NCBI GenBank assembly: GCA_026388275.1
Contig: JAPLKB010000009.1
Span: 1 to 64,000, forward strand
Direction: 5' to 3'
Origin: Pseudomonadota bacterium
GTDB taxonomy: Bacteria; Desulfobacterota; Syntrophorhabdia; Syntrophorhabdales; Syntrophorhabdaceae
Length of the DNA stretch: 64,000 nt
The notes under the pieces were generated by a model, which worked only from the letters and a program-made list of their open reading frames with translations, searched no databases and was not told the DNA's origin. Numbering within the stretch: position 1 is the stretch's first letter; each line of letters opens with the position of its first letter. Of the stretch, positions 25,731 to 36,324 are shown piece after piece. A program made the position numbers and the translations under genes.

Positions 25731-28700
25731 TTATGTTTATCAGTGAGCCGCTTATTTAATTTGTCAAAATAGACATAAAAAACCGGTGTTACGTAAAGTG
25801 TCATAAGTTGTGAGAATAAAAGGCCGCCCACAACAGCAAGTCCCATTGGTTGGCGGGCATCTCCTCCTGCGCCGATGCCGAGCGCAAGAGGCATGGAGCC
25901 AAAAAGCGCTGCCAGTGTGGTCATCATAATCGGGCGGAAGCGGATCAGGCAAGCCTTATGGATAGAGTCTTCGGAGCTTAACCCCTCAGTTCTTTCAGCC
26001 TCAAGGGCGAAGTCAACCATCATAATACCGTTTTTCTTCACGATGCCGATGAGTAGTATAATACCCACCATACCGTACATGTCAAGGTCCCTGCCGAAAA
26101 TAAACAGTGTAAGTATGGCGCCGAACCCTGCAAGAGGGAGGGCTGTCAATATGGTAATGGGATGTATAAAGCTTTCATAGAGAATGCCGAGGATCATGTA
26201 AAGTATAAGAATGGTGATAGCTAATAAAAAGCCCATGCTTCCGAAAGACTTCTGAAACTCGTCTGCTGACCCCTGAAAGCTGTATGACAAACCTGTTGGC
26301 AGATTTACATCAGCGGCTATTTTTTTTGCCGATTCAACGGCGTTGCCGATGGAATATCCGGGTTTCAGGTTAAAGGAAACTGTTGCTGATGTGAGCTGGC
26401 CCGTGTGGTTAACGCTTGTAGGGCCTGTTGTCTGTACGAGACTTGCAACAGTGCTTAAGGGCACGAGCTTTCCGGCGCTGGTTTGAATATACAGGTAGGA
26501 AAGTGCATTCGGATCCTGCTTGAACTCAGGCTGAACTTCAAGTATAACGTAATATTCATTAAGCGCCGCATATATGGTTGATATTTTGCGTGACGCGTAG
26601 GCTGAGAAAAAAGCGTTCTGTATCTGATCGAGGGAAAGTCCGAGAGTTGCAGCCTTATCTCTGTCAACGTTGATATATATCTTCGGGTTGTTTAATTTTA
26701 CATCTGTATTAACATCTGTCATGCCCGGAAGAACCTTCATTCTTGTTTCAAAAATCCCTGCAAAACGGTAAAGTTCATTAAGATCCGAACCCTGAAGGGT
26801 AAGCTGATACTGGGCAAGGGATTTACCAGCCCCTATCTGGATGGGTGGAGGGTTCTGAGGGAAGGCAAATAATCCTGGAATATTGTTCAGCTTGGGCCGG
26901 ATATCATCAACAATCTGGTCTATCGATCTCTTTCGTTCTTTTAGATTTTTTGTGTCAACGAAAATAATGCCCTGACTGTATGTATTTAATCCTGCAATAG
27001 ATACAAACGTATCAATATCAGGGTCTTTTTGTACTATCTCGTTTGCTGCTGTCTGATGTTTTACCATGTCGTCAAAGGAAATCCTGTCTGCCGCCTGAAT
27101 ATAGGCCATATAAAAATTCTGGTCCTGACTTGGCAGAAACCCCTTCGGAATTTTCATAAACATAAAGCCCGTGCCGAGCAAAATAAGAACGGTAAATACA
27201 AGCGTCATAAGCCGATGGCCAAGAACAAACTTCAAGGTCGAACCGTAATGCGCGGTTCCCATGTTGATTATATGCTCGATGCTCTGATAAAATTTCCCCT
27301 CCTCCTTTTTTTCGGAAAAACCCTTCAAAAGCCGGCTGCACAGCATGGGGGTTAAAGTAATTGATATAAAACCTGAAAGCAAAATTGACACGGCAATGCT
27401 TACCGCAAACTCACGGAAAAGTCTGCCGATGAGGCCGGGCATCAAAAGAATGGGAATAAATACAACTACAAGAGAGAGCGTCATTGAAATGATTGTGAAA
27501 CCGATCTCTTTGGAGCCGTTCAACGATGCTGTCATAGCATCTTCGCCCATTTCCATGCGCCGGACAACATTTTCAAGCATGACGATAGCGTCATCCACGA
27601 CAAGGCCCACTGCAAGGACAAGGGCCATGAGTGACAGGTTGTTAAGGCTGTAACCCATGAGATCCATTGCGGAAAAGGTGGCAATAATCGAAAGGGGAAT
27701 GGCAATGTTTGGTATTATTGTAGATCTAAAGGACCTCAGAAAGAGAAATATGACGATAAGAACGATAAAAATGGTCAGGATAAGAGTAAACTGAACATCC
27801 GAAATGGATTCCTCAATATACTCCGAAGAATCATAAATAGTATGCCACTCTATTGATTCAGGTATCATTTTTTTAAGCTTGGGGATAACCTCTTTAATAC
27901 CTTCGGATACCTTTACCGCATTGGCACCTGGTTGTTTTTTAATAGCAAGTACGATGGCATATTGACATTTATCCCTTGTCCCGTACCATGCAGCAAACTG
28001 TTTGTCTCTTTCAACACCGTCAACAGCATCACCTATATCTTTAATCCTGACAGGGTTGCCTTTGTTATATCCCACAATCATCTGCCGATATGGTTCGGCA
28101 GCCATAAGCTGGCCGTTGGAGTCGATAGTAAAGGACTGAAATTGACCATCCAGCGTTCCACCAGGAAGGTTAACATTGCTCTTTTTTACTGCATTCTCCA
28201 CATCGTTTATTCCGATCCCCTTATTGGCAAGAAGTTTCGGATTTACCTGTATACGGACCGCATATTTCCGTCCGTATACGATGACCTGTGACACGCCGTT
28301 TACTGTTGAGAAATTTTGTGCCAGTATGTTCTCCGCGTAATCATTCAGCTTATTCAGGGGCATTGTTTCTGAAGTAAGGGCAAAATAAATAATTGGCTCG
28401 TCAGAGGGGTTCACTTTATCATAGGTGGGCGGGCTCGGCATATTCTGTGGCAGATCGCCCTGAGCAGCACTGATCTTGGCGCTAACATCCTGAGCGCAAT
28501 TGTCAATGTTGCGGTCAAGTGTAAACTGAAGGATGATAGTGGTAGACCCCTGAAAACTCTGTGATGACATGGATGTCAACCCTGCTATGCTTGAAAAGGA
28601 TTTTTCCAGAGGCTTGGCAATGGATGATGCCATGGTCTCGGGGCTTGCCCCTGGCAATGAAGCGGAAACCTGTATAGTCGGAAAGTCTGTGGCCGGAAGG

Positions 28701-28807
28701 TTGTTAATCGGTAGCGCCATATAGCTTAAGATACCGAAAAAAAGTATGCCGAACATGACCAGAATGGTCATGACCGGTCTTTTTATCCATATTTCTGAAA
28801 GATTCAC
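25697..28807 (-). CDS. RND-family multidrug efflux permease (HAE1/AcrB type)
   Basis: 1036 residues. Inner-membrane proton antiporter of the AcrB/MdtB type: N-terminal IWIKRPVMTILVMFG, twelve membrane helices and two large periplasmic loops (GASPETMASSIAKPLE), with the proton-relay Asp pair in LAVGLVVDDAIVMLENV. Its last dozen residues (HKNSAKVVIISK) are read from the opposite strand of the broken symporter gene, so the original C-terminus was replaced by a rearrangement just after the last helix. It forms an operon with adaptor and TolC genes. Confidence 0.95.
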   Translation of the reverse strand: MNLSEIWIKRPVMTILVMFGILFFGILSYMALPINNLPATDFPTIQVSASLPGASPETMASSIAKPLEKSFSSIAGLTSMSSQSFQGSTTIILQFTLDRNIDNCAQDVSAKISAAQGDLPQNMPSPPTYDKVNPSDEPIIYFALTSETMPLNKLNDYAENILAQNFSTVNGVSQVIVYGRKYAVRIQVNPKLLANKGIGINDVENAVKKSNVNLPGGTLDGQFQSFTIDSNGQLMAAEPYRQMIVGYNKGNPVRIKDIGDAVDGVERDKQFAAWYGTRDKCQYAIVLAIKKQPGANAVKVSEGIKEVIPKLKKMIPESIEWHTIYDSSEYIEESISDVQFTLILTIFIVLIVIFLFLRSFRSTIIPNIAIPLSIIATFSAMDLMGYSLNNLSLMALVLAVGLVVDDAIVMLENVVRRMEMGEDAMTASLNGSKEIGFTIISMTLSLVVVFIPILLMPGLIGRLFREFAVSIAVSILLSGFISITLTPMLCSRLLKGFSEKKEEGKFYQSIEHIINMGTAHYGSTLKFVLGHRLMTLVFTVLILLGTGFMFMKIPKGFLPSQDQNFYMAYIQAADRISFDDMVKHQTAANEIVQKDPDIDTFVSIAGLNTYSQGIIFVDTKNLKERKRSIDQIVDDIRPKLNNIPGLFAFPQNPPPIQIGAGKSLAQYQLTLQGSDLNELYRFAGIFETRMKVLPGMTDVNTDVKLNNPKIYINVDRDKAATLGLSLDQIQNAFFSAYASRKISTIYAALNEYYVILEVQPEFKQDPNALSYLYIQTSAGKLVPLSTVASLVQTTGPTSVNHTGQLTSATVSFNLKPGYSIGNAVESAKKIAADVNLPTGLSYSFQGSADEFQKSFGSMGFLLAITILILYMILGILYESFIHPITILTALPLAGFGAILTLFIFGRDLDMYGMVGIILLIGIVKKNGIMMVDFALEAERTEGLSSEDSIHKACLIRFRPIMMTTLAALFGSMPLALGIGAGGDARQPMGLAVVGGLLFSQLMTLYVTPVFYVYFDKLNKRLTDKHKNSAKVVIISK

Positions 28808-28819
28808 TTATAAATGCCT

Positions 28820-29980
28820 TTATTTTTTATTAGCTGCGTCAACAGGCTTGGCAGGTGCGCCGGATGTCGGCGGAGCCAGAGAATCCCTGATTTCTACAGG
28901 AAACCCATCCCGAAGCTTCAACTGGCCGTCTGTAACAACGGTTTCTCCTGCAACAACACCCTTGGTCAGGACTGCTTCGTTGCCGATAGTTCTGGAAACT
29001 GTGACAAGGCGGTATTCTACTTTTTTGTCAGGTTTTACGACAAACATGTATGATCCGTTCTGGCTTATCTGAACAGCAGCAGAAGGCACTACGATTGCAT
29101 TAGGTTCCTCGGTAAGTTGAAGGACTATGTTTACGAACTGTCCCGGCCAGAGGAACTTATCCTTGTTGGCGAAACCTGCCTTAAGGACGATCATGCCTGT
29201 TGCGGGGTCTATAGTATTGTCGATAAACGATAAAATACCTTCCTGTGTTCTGTCCTGAAAGCCAGGTGTGGATGCCCTTACTTTCAGTTTATTTGACGAC
29301 ATATATTTCCTTATATCGGGAAGCTGTTTCTCGGCAACGGAAAATTTTACATATATGGGAGTTATCTGGTTAATAACTGCAAGTTTTGTGTCGTTATCTT
29401 TTATCATTGTACCTTCATTGACAATGTAAACCCCGGTTCTGCCGGTAAAGGGAGCGCGAATATAACAGAAACTTACATTAAGACGGGCATTGTCCACATC
29501 GGCTTTATCTGAGATGACGATTGATTCCTGGGTAGCTGCAAGTGTTTGTTTGCTTTCGAAGTCAGACTTGGATACGGCCCCTTTTTCCATGAGGAAGGCA
29601 TAGCGTTTTGCCTCTGTTTCGTTATATTTTAGTTGCGCTGTATCCTGCGCAAGTTTTGCCTCTGTGTTTCTGAGTTTTTCATTAAATGGTGCCGGATCTA
29701 ACGTAAAAATTAAATCACCCTTTTGAACGTCCTGCCCTTCCCTAAAATGGATTTTTTGAAGTTGCCCCACTACACGGGAATAGACGGTGACGCTGTTATA
29801 TGCTTCAACTGACCCGATTGCTTCGACTATTACAGGCATTGTTTTCTGCACAGCCTTTCCTGCAAGGACAGGTACTGCATATTGTGCCGGCGGCTCTGGT
29901 TTCTTTTTAGATAAAACAAAGTAACCGATGATAATTAAAACAATAACAACGACAATTATTGTGACTTTTTTGTTTTTCAT
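28820..29980 (-). CDS. RND efflux periplasmic adaptor (membrane fusion protein)
   Basis: 386 residues. N-terminal membrane anchor (VTIIVVVIVLIIIGYFVLS), then the HlyD/AcrA-type layout: lipoyl halves (GQLQKIHFREGQDVQKGDLI; RAPFTGRTGVYIVNEGTMI), alpha-hairpin and beta-barrel. It bridges the RND pump to the outer-membrane TolC-like protein. Its start codon overlaps the TolC stop by one base and its stop is 12 bases before the permease start. Confidence 0.93.
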   Translation of the reverse strand: MKNKKVTIIVVVIVLIIIGYFVLSKKKPEPPAQYAVPVLAGKAVQKTMPVIVEAIGSVEAYNSVTVYSRVVGQLQKIHFREGQDVQKGDLIFTLDPAPFNEKLRNTEAKLAQDTAQLKYNETEAKRYAFLMEKGAVSKSDFESKQTLAATQESIVISDKADVDNARLNVSFCYIRAPFTGRTGVYIVNEGTMIKDNDTKLAVINQITPIYVKFSVAEKQLPDIRKYMSSNKLKVRASTPGFQDRTQEGILSFIDNTIDPATGMIVLKAGFANKDKFLWPGQFVNIVLQLTEEPNAIVVPSAAVQISQNGSYMFVVKPDKKVEYRLVTVSRTIGNEAVLTKGVVAGETVVTDGQLKLRDGFPVEIRDSLAPPTSGAPAKPVDAANKK

Positions 29981-31281
29981 TATTTATTCCCCATGGCTTT
30001 TTCAATGTTTGCCTGAGCAATCTTGTAATCATAGAGCGCGCCAATATTGGCCAACTTTGCCTGACTGTAAGAGACGGTGGCATCTGTTACTTCAAGGGGG
30101 TCTGCAATTCCGGCGCTATATCTGAGTTTTGCAATCTCAAGATTTTCCGTTGCCTGTTTTACCTGTATCTCAGTATTGGCAATGGCATCTTTGGCCTTTA
30201 ACAGGTTTAAATATGCCTGTTTTACTTCAAGCAGTATATCAAGCCGTTTAGACTCTATACTTGCTTCGATAGACCGCTCCTTTGCAATCGATTCATCAAC
30301 CTTATTTCTGGTCAAATTGCCTTCAAAAATATTCATCGTTAATGCCACACCGGCATTCCAACCCCGTCCGAGAGGATATTCGCTTCCTATAAAGTTATAT
30401 GCCGCTTTACCGTTTATACTTGGCAAGTAATCTTTTTGCGACCGCTTGACAGCCATTGAGGCAGAGTTTTTCTGAGCCATGAGAGACTTAAAGTCCGACC
30501 TGTTCTGATAAGCCCTGTTAAGCGCATCTTCAAGGGTTATGTTATACTCCAGAAAGGAGAGAGTGTCTTCAATGCTATAAAACGATGTTTCATCAATACC
30601 CATGGCGTTGTTGAGCTTGACCTGTGCAATCTTCAGATCATTTTCGGCGGTAATCAATTTAAGTCCGGCATTGCTCAAATCCAGTTCAGCTTTTGTTACA
30701 TCGTACTTTGGTTTTTTCCCGGCTGTAAAAAGTATTCTTGCCTGCTCGAGATGTTGTCTGTTCTGGTCAACTGCTTCAAGATTTACGTCCCTTGATTTTT
30801 TTGTCCTTAATACTTCATAATAAGCTGTTCTTACATTGTTCGATACCGTGATTGTGGTGTTATCAAGATCAAACTTGGATGATTCAAGATCAAACTTTCT
30901 TGTCTTTACTTCTGATGGTGTTCTGCCGAAGTCATAGATCATCTGGTTAAGGGAGGCAGTTCCGTTATTTTGATTATATGCATTGTAAGGGTATGAGCCC
31001 TTGAAAATCGGATCATTTGTCTGTTTTTCAATAAAGTTGCGTGTAACCCCGGCAGATACATCAATTTTCGGATAGTAAGACGATTTTGTCTGGCCAAGGA
31101 GCGCTTCTTTTTGCATGACTGTATACCTGTCACGCATAAGTGCAGGTTGAACTTTCAGGGCTATTTCTAAGCACTTTTCAATATTTAACTGTTCACCTTT
31201 TTTGATCAGCGGTTCATCAGCGTATACAGAAAAAGGTATGATAAAAACGAGGATTATCAGGAATACATTGGCTTTGTTCAT
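29980..31281 (-). CDS. TolC-family outer-membrane efflux protein
   Basis: 433 residues with a signal peptide (MNKANVFLIILVFIIPFSVYA). Two repeats of the outer-membrane efflux domain, each with a long coiled-coil hairpin (YPKIDVSAGVTRNF; YLPSINGKAAYNF) and YSAGIADPLEVTDA near the end. It is the first gene of the tolC-adaptor-permease operon and has a near-consensus promoter. Confidence 0.93.
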   Translation of the reverse strand: MNKANVFLIILVFIIPFSVYADEPLIKKGEQLNIEKCLEIALKVQPALMRDRYTVMQKEALLGQTKSSYYPKIDVSAGVTRNFIEKQTNDPIFKGSYPYNAYNQNNGTASLNQMIYDFGRTPSEVKTRKFDLESSKFDLDNTTITVSNNVRTAYYEVLRTKKSRDVNLEAVDQNRQHLEQARILFTAGKKPKYDVTKAELDLSNAGLKLITAENDLKIAQVKLNNAMGIDETSFYSIEDTLSFLEYNITLEDALNRAYQNRSDFKSLMAQKNSASMAVKRSQKDYLPSINGKAAYNFIGSEYPLGRGWNAGVALTMNIFEGNLTRNKVDESIAKERSIEASIESKRLDILLEVKQAYLNLLKAKDAIANTEIQVKQATENLEIAKLRYSAGIADPLEVTDATVSYSQAKLANIGALYDYKIAQANIEKAMGNK

Positions 31282-31295
31282 AGTCCGATTTCCAC

Positions 31296-31324
31296 ATAAT
31301 ATTTAAAAGGGGCTATTTTGTCAA
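31296..31324 (-). promoter_or_regulatory. Promoter of the RND efflux operon
   Basis: TTGACA (31324-31319), 17-base spacer and TATTAT (31301-31296) on the minus strand, ending 15 bases before the start codon at 31281. Confidence 0.7.
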
Positions 31325-31337
31325 GCTTTTTAAGATG

Positions 31338-32009
31338 TTAGGAGGGTGTTTGCGGGAGTTGTATGGTGTAACGTTTCTTTACAACACTGAGGATACCTTT
31401 TTCGACAAGATTCTTTATCATTCTCGAAACAGTCTCGCGCGCGCATCCGCATGATATGGCTATTTCAACCTGTGAAGGGCCTTTTTCTATAATAAGATAA
31501 TTTTTTATTTTAACACCTGTTCTCTCGCCAAAATCTATGAGGTATTTCAGAATTCTCCCCTCAACGTTTAAAAAGGCAAGTCCTCTGATCCTTTCATCTG
31601 CAGCCCTCAATCTTTTTGACATGGTTTTCAATATACTTATGGTAATTGTGGGATTATCTATCAGTAGTTTTGAGAATTCAACCTTCCTTATGACTAAAAA
31701 TGTTGAATCTTCAATAGTCATAATGTTTGCAGACCTCGGCAGTTCATCAATAAGGGAAAGTTCTCCGAAAAAACCGTCTTTTCCAATTATATAAAGTATA
31801 TATTCCCTGCCTTCATCATCATAGATTAATACCTTCACCTTGCCGTTAACAACAATGTACAGGGCGTCTCCTTCTTCCCCCTCCTGAAAGACCAAATAAC
31901 CTTTAGGGCAGTTTTTAAGCGTTGTTATCCTGGAGATTGCCTCTATCTCGTTATCTTGTAATGCAGAGAAGAGGTTAACAGTCTTTATGTTGTCGATATA
32001 TTGCTTCAT
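31338..32009 (-). CDS. Crp/Fnr-family transcriptional regulator
   Basis: 223 residues. cNMP-binding-like beta barrel (about 20-130; VFQEGEEGDALYIVVNGKVK; FGELSLIDELPRSA) and a C-terminal winged helix with IAISCGCARETVSRMIKNLVEKG. FGELSL...RSA resembles the phosphate-binding cassette of Crp, so cyclic nucleotide binding is possible. There is no N-terminal Fe-S cysteine cluster as in Fnr. It overlaps alaS by 4 bases. Confidence 0.92.
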   Translation of the reverse strand: MKQYIDNIKTVNLFSALQDNEIEAISRITTLKNCPKGYLVFQEGEEGDALYIVVNGKVKVLIYDDEGREYILYIIGKDGFFGELSLIDELPRSANIMTIEDSTFLVIRKVEFSKLLIDNPTITISILKTMSKRLRAADERIRGLAFLNVEGRILKYLIDFGERTGVKIKNYLIIEKGPSQVEIAISCGCARETVSRMIKNLVEKGILSVVKKRYTIQLPQTPS

Positions 32010-34636
32010 GTCCGGCTGTCCATCACCGCCTGTATGTCTTTTATTGCATCAGCAATTACCTCAGCAGGAACGCCGCCCTGTGCAATCTGAGCCCCGCCGC
32101 CGCCTTTTCCATTATACTTTTCTGAAAGTTTTTTTACAATTTTTCCAGCATTGTAGATGTTCTGAATGTCTTTGCTTACTGCAACGACAAGCATTCCTTT
32201 GGTTTCATCTTTTGTTCCTACGAGCGCAATACAGCTTTTTGCCTTGCTCCTGATTATATCGGTCATCTTCCGCAGATCATCTGCCTTTGCGTTTTCAGCA
32301 AAGATAGATATAATCCTCACCCCGTCTTTCTCGTAGGCATGTTGCAATGCCTCATCGACCCTGTATATGATGATTGCATTTTTCAGATTTTCAATTTCTT
32401 TTTCTTTTTCCCGCAGTTCTTCTAGGATGTCTTCAACTCTCTTCAGGACCTTTGCAGATTCTATATTGGATACCTCGGCAATTGCATTGATAGTACCCTT
32501 CCTTTCCCTGTTGAGTGCAACCGCTGCCTCTCCGGTAACTGCCTCTATTCTCCTTACACCGGACGCAAGAGAGCCTTCGCTCATAATGGAAAAACTGCCT
32601 ATTTCTCCGGTATTGTGCACATGGGTTCCACCGCAAAGTTCTTTGCTGAAATCGGCTATTCCGACAACCCGTACGTTTTGACCGTATTTTTCCTCAAATA
32701 AGGCAGTTGCGCCTTCCCTTATCGCATCATCCCGTGTTTTAATGTCGGTAACGACATCTGAGCATTCCATGATTTTTTTGTTAACTATGTCTTCAACCTG
32801 TGCAATTTCTTCATTGCTTATGGGCTGAAAATGGGTAAAATCGAATCTTAGTCTGTCCTTTTCCACAAGGGAGCCTGACTGTTTTACATGTGTCCCCAAT
32901 ACCTGCCTCAATGCATACTGGAGGAGGTGAGTAGAAGTATGGTTTCTTGCCACAGATTTGCGCCTGTTTTTGTCAACCGATAAGCGAGCTTTATCGCCCT
33001 TCCTTAGCACTCCGCCTTCAACTACAACTTTATGCGAAAAAAGGTCTTCCTTTATCTTTTCAACGTCTATAACCCTTGCTTTTCCGGCAGATGTTTCAAT
33101 AGTCCCCTCATCCTCAACCTGACCACCGCTCTGGGCATAAAAAGGTGTTATATCGAAAAACATCCTTCCTTCCTCGCCTTCACAAAGTTCTTTGACTATA
33201 CCCTGTTCCTTCACAATATTTAAAATTGTGCTGTCTGCCTCAAGACTTTCATATCCGACAAAGATGTTTTTTGTATCTGTTTTCAATATTGAAGAGTATA
33301 TTTCGTCAATAGTCTCGCCCTTTATTTTTGAGCCGGTCCTTGATCTTTGCTTTTGTTCTCTGAGTGCCTGTTCAAAGCCTGACATATCAACAGAAAGGCC
33401 GTCTTCCTCTGCTATCTCTTTTGTAATATCTATGGGAAAACCATGTGTGTCGTAGAGTTTATAGACAAGATCACCGGGTATGACGTGCCCGCCTTTTGAT
33501 TTTATTTCATCGGCAATCTCTTCATATACCCTCATGCCTATACTCAAGGTTTCAATAAACCTCTCTTCTTCGCCCTTCAGGACACGTACTATGTAAGAAT
33601 GGTTGCCTTTGATTTCAGGGTATACATCCTCCATCATATCTACAACAGATGCGGAAAGTTTGTGGAGAAATTCTTTTTCTATACCGATTTTTTTGCCGTA
33701 CCTTAATGCCCGACGTATAATCCTTCTCAGAACGTAGCCTCTGCCGTCTTTTGAAGGCATGACCCCGTCGTTTATTATAAAGGTTGCGCCTCTTATGTGG
33801 TCTGCTATAACCCTCATGGCAATATCCGTCTTTTTATCATTGCCATATGCACATCCTGCAATATCTCCGATCTTTGCAAGAATAGGACTGAACAGGTCTG
33901 TTTCATAATTACTAGTCTTCCCCTGGAGTACCGAACAAATTCTTTCAAGGCCCATACCTGTATCTATGGAGGGACGGGGTAATTTCTTCATCGAGCCGTC
34001 CTTTGCCCTGTCGAATTCCATGAATACAAGATTCCAGATCTCAAGATACCTGTCGCAATCGCAGCCCACCTTGCATGAGGGCTTTCCGCAACCCACTCCT
34101 TCGCCAAGATCATAGATAATCTCCGAGCAGGGACCACAGGGGCCTTCATCCCCCATAGACCAGAAATTGTCTTTTTCACCAAGCCTGACTATTCTATCTT
34201 CTCTGACCCCGATATCTTTCCAGAACTTTGGGGCATCATCGTCTTTTTCGTATACCGTAATCCACATTTTGCTCTCATCAAGATTGAGAACACCTTTTAG
34301 AAATTCCCATGCATAGGCTGCAGCCTCTTTTTTGAAATAATCACCGAAAGAGAAATTCCCAAGCATTTCGAAAAAGGTGTGGTGCCGCAACGTCTTCCCC
34401 ACGTTCTCAAGATCATTATGCTTGCCGCCGGCACGCACGCACTTCTGGCATGTGGTTGCAGTGCTGTATGGTCTTTTTTCAATCCCGAGAAATGTATTTT
34501 TGAACTGTACCATGCCGGCGTTGACGAACAGGAGTGTGGGGTCCTTGTCCGGCACCAGAGATGAACTTGGCACAACAGTATGGCCATTTGATGAAAAATA
34601 ATCTAAAAACTTCTTCCGTATTTCCTTTGATGTCAC
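32006..34636 (-). CDS. alaS: Alanyl-tRNA synthetase
   Basis: 876 residues, the full bacterial length. Class II catalytic core at the N-terminus ([35 protein letters not shown]), editing domain zinc motifs HTSTHLL and [13 protein letters not shown], then the C-Ala domain with a glycine-rich [13 protein letters not shown]. It charges tRNA-Ala and edits Ser/Gly. The start overlaps recA by 4 bases, the classical recA-alaS order of Deltaproteobacteria without recX between. Confidence 0.97.
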   Translation of the reverse strand: MTSKEIRKKFLDYFSSNGHTVVPSSSLVPDKDPTLLFVNAGMVQFKNTFLGIEKRPYSTATTCQKCVRAGGKHNDLENVGKTLRHHTFFEMLGNFSFGDYFKKEAAAYAWEFLKGVLNLDESKMWITVYEKDDDAPKFWKDIGVREDRIVRLGEKDNFWSMGDEGPCGPCSEIIYDLGEGVGCGKPSCKVGCDCDRYLEIWNLVFMEFDRAKDGSMKKLPRPSIDTGMGLERICSVLQGKTSNYETDLFSPILAKIGDIAGCAYGNDKKTDIAMRVIADHIRGATFIINDGVMPSKDGRGYVLRRIIRRALRYGKKIGIEKEFLHKLSASVVDMMEDVYPEIKGNHSYIVRVLKGEEERFIETLSIGMRVYEEIADEIKSKGGHVIPGDLVYKLYDTHGFPIDITKEIAEEDGLSVDMSGFEQALREQKQRSRTGSKIKGETIDEIYSSILKTDTKNIFVGYESLEADSTILNIVKEQGIVKELCEGEEGRMFFDITPFYAQSGGQVEDEGTIETSAGKARVIDVEKIKEDLFSHKVVVEGGVLRKGDKARLSVDKNRRKSVARNHTSTHLLQYALRQVLGTHVKQSGSLVEKDRLRFDFTHFQPISNEEIAQVEDIVNKKIMECSDVVTDIKTRDDAIREGATALFEEKYGQNVRVVGIADFSKELCGGTHVHNTGEIGSFSIMSEGSLASGVRRIEAVTGEAAVALNRERKGTINAIAEVSNIESAKVLKRVEDILEELREKEKEIENLKNAIIIYRVDEALQHAYEKDGVRIISIFAENAKADDLRKMTDIIRSKAKSCIALVGTKDETKGMLVVAVSKDIQNIYNAGKIVKKLSEKYNGKGGGGAQIAQGGVPAEVIADAIKDIQAVMDSRT

Positions 34637-35640
34637 GCTTCACCCTTCTTTAATTCGTAATAGGCAAGTATCCTTCCATAAATCTCGTTAGCTGCCTCTT
34701 CGTGCTTTTTCAAGTAATCCTTGGCATTTTCTCTGCCCTGTCCAATCCGTAAGTCTCCGTATGAATACCATGTTCCGCTCTTTTCAACAATACCTGCCTC
34801 AACACCAAGGTCGACCAGATCTCCTTCTCTTGATATGCCCTGCCCGAATATAATATCGAACTCAGCTTCTTTAAAAGGCGGGGCAACTTTATTCTTTACA
34901 ACTTTTACCCTTGTCCTGCTCCCGACAACCTCCTGACCGTCTTTAATGGAGGCTATTCTCCTTATATCAAGCCTTACAGAAGAATAAAATTTCAATGCGT
35001 TTCCACCTGTTGTGGTCTCAGGGTTTCCGAACATTATCCCTATTTTCTGCCTGATCTGATTTATAAATATGACGGTAGTCATTGATTTACTTATAGTTGC
35101 GGTGAGTTTCCGCAATGCCTGGGACATAAGCCGTGCCTGCAAACCCATATGGGCGTCGCCCATATCCCCCTCGATCTCTGCCTTTGGCACAAGGGCGGCA
35201 ACAGAGTCAATTACAACAATATCGATGCCCCCGCTCCTTACAAGAATCTCCGTAATTTCAAGAGCTTGTTCGCCGGTATCCGGTTGAGAAATAAGGAGTT
35301 CGTCAGTTTTTACACCTATCTTTTTTGCATAAGCAACATCCAGTGCATGTTCTGCGTCAATAAATGCCGCTGCTCCCCCAATTTTCTGTATTTCCCCCAC
35401 AACCTGTAAGGCGAGTGTTGTTTTGCCGGATGCCTCCGGGCCGAATATTTCGATGACTCTGCCCCTTGGCAGGCCGCCCACTCCAAGTGCGACATCCAAT
35501 GCAATAGAACCTGTGGGTATGACAGGCACTGCTTCAATGGGTTTTTCTCCCAGCTTCATAATGGAGCCCTTACCGAAAAGCTTCTCGATATGAGATACTG
35601 CCATATCTATTGCCCTTGTCTTGTTTTCTTCTTCTTTCAC
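34633..35640 (-). CDS. recA: Recombinase RecA
   Basis: 335 residues. ATP-dependent strand-exchange protein: Walker [10 protein letters not shown], Walker [11 protein letters not shown]1 and L2 loop regions ([23 protein letters not shown] with [26 protein letters not shown]). The start is GTG 35640 with GGGAGG about 9 bases upstream. A palindrome ACACT-CAA-AGTGT at 35727-35739 overlaps the likely -35 region and could be an SOS-type operator. Confidence 0.97.
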   Translation of the reverse strand: MKEEENKTRAIDMAVSHIEKLFGKGSIMKLGEKPIEAVPVIPTGSIALDVALGVGGLPRGRVIEIFGPEASGKTTLALQVVGEIQKIGGAAAFIDAEHALDVAYAKKIGVKTDELLISQPDTGEQALEITEILVRSGGIDIVVIDSVAALVPKAEIEGDMGDAHMGLQARLMSQALRKLTATISKSMTTVIFINQIRQKIGIMFGNPETTTGGNALKFYSSVRLDIRRIASIKDGQEVVGSRTRVKVVKNKVAPPFKEAEFDIIFGQGISREGDLVDLGVEAGIVEKSGTWYSYGDLRIGQGRENAKDYLKKHEEAANEIYGRILAYYELKKGEA

Positions 35641-35784
35641 CTCTTAATACCTCCCTTTGTTTCGGTCATGCGTCCATCACGTATTTGGTGGGATTGACCG
35701 GATATCATTTTGCTTTATTCATAAGAACACTCAAAGTGTCTCGTGCCTTTAACGGTTTTGTTTTACCGATTATTCTTTACAGCC

Positions 35785-36324
35785 TCATAGCTTTAATTCC
35801 CATACCGGTGTATACAGTGCGCCTTCCGGCCTCAGCGTACTCTTGAAAAGTACTACGGAACCTGCAACAAAGCTTATCCTTTCTAAGTCTTTAATCACCT
35901 TATCAGGCAAGGGTGCAGATATTTTCTTCCTCCCCAATGTGATATGCGGAGTAAACGGTCTTTTTTCTTTTTCAATACCGAGAGTCAAAATACTTTCCTC
36001 TATATAATTGTATATGTTTATTATGTTGTCAACCCCATTTTCTAACGTGATGACGATAACCCGTGCTCTCCTCCTGTCCGGGAAAGCGTCGATGCCTCGT
36101 ATTGTTACATCAAACGGGCTATATTTCTCCTCTATGTACAACATTGACTCTTTTATCTGCCATGCCTTTTTTTCTTCAATTTCGCCAAAGAATTTAAGCG
36201 TTATATGCTGGCCTGCCTCATTTACCCATTTTACCCCGTCAATGTGTGGAGCCATAGATTTTATTACGGTTTTAAGGTACTTTTTAACATCATCAGAAAT
36301 CTCAATTGCTAAAAATGCCCTCAT
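35785..36324 (-). CDS. thpR: RNA 2',3'-cyclic phosphodiesterase (ThpR/LigT type)
   Basis: 179 residues of the 2H phosphoesterase family with both conserved motifs: HITLKFFG (about 46-53) and HITLGRKK (about 126-133). It hydrolyses 2',3'-cyclic phosphates in RNA; the cellular substrate is uncertain. It overlaps the CinA-like gene by 4 bases, in the common pgpA-cinA-thpR-recA order. Confidence 0.93.
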   Translation of the reverse strand: MRAFLAIEISDDVKKYLKTVIKSMAPHIDGVKWVNEAGQHITLKFFGEIEEKKAWQIKESMLYIEEKYSPFDVTIRGIDAFPDRRRARVIVITLENGVDNIINIYNYIEESILTLGIEKEKRPFTPHITLGRKKISAPLPDKVIKDLERISFVAGSVVLFKSTLRPEGALYTPVWELKL

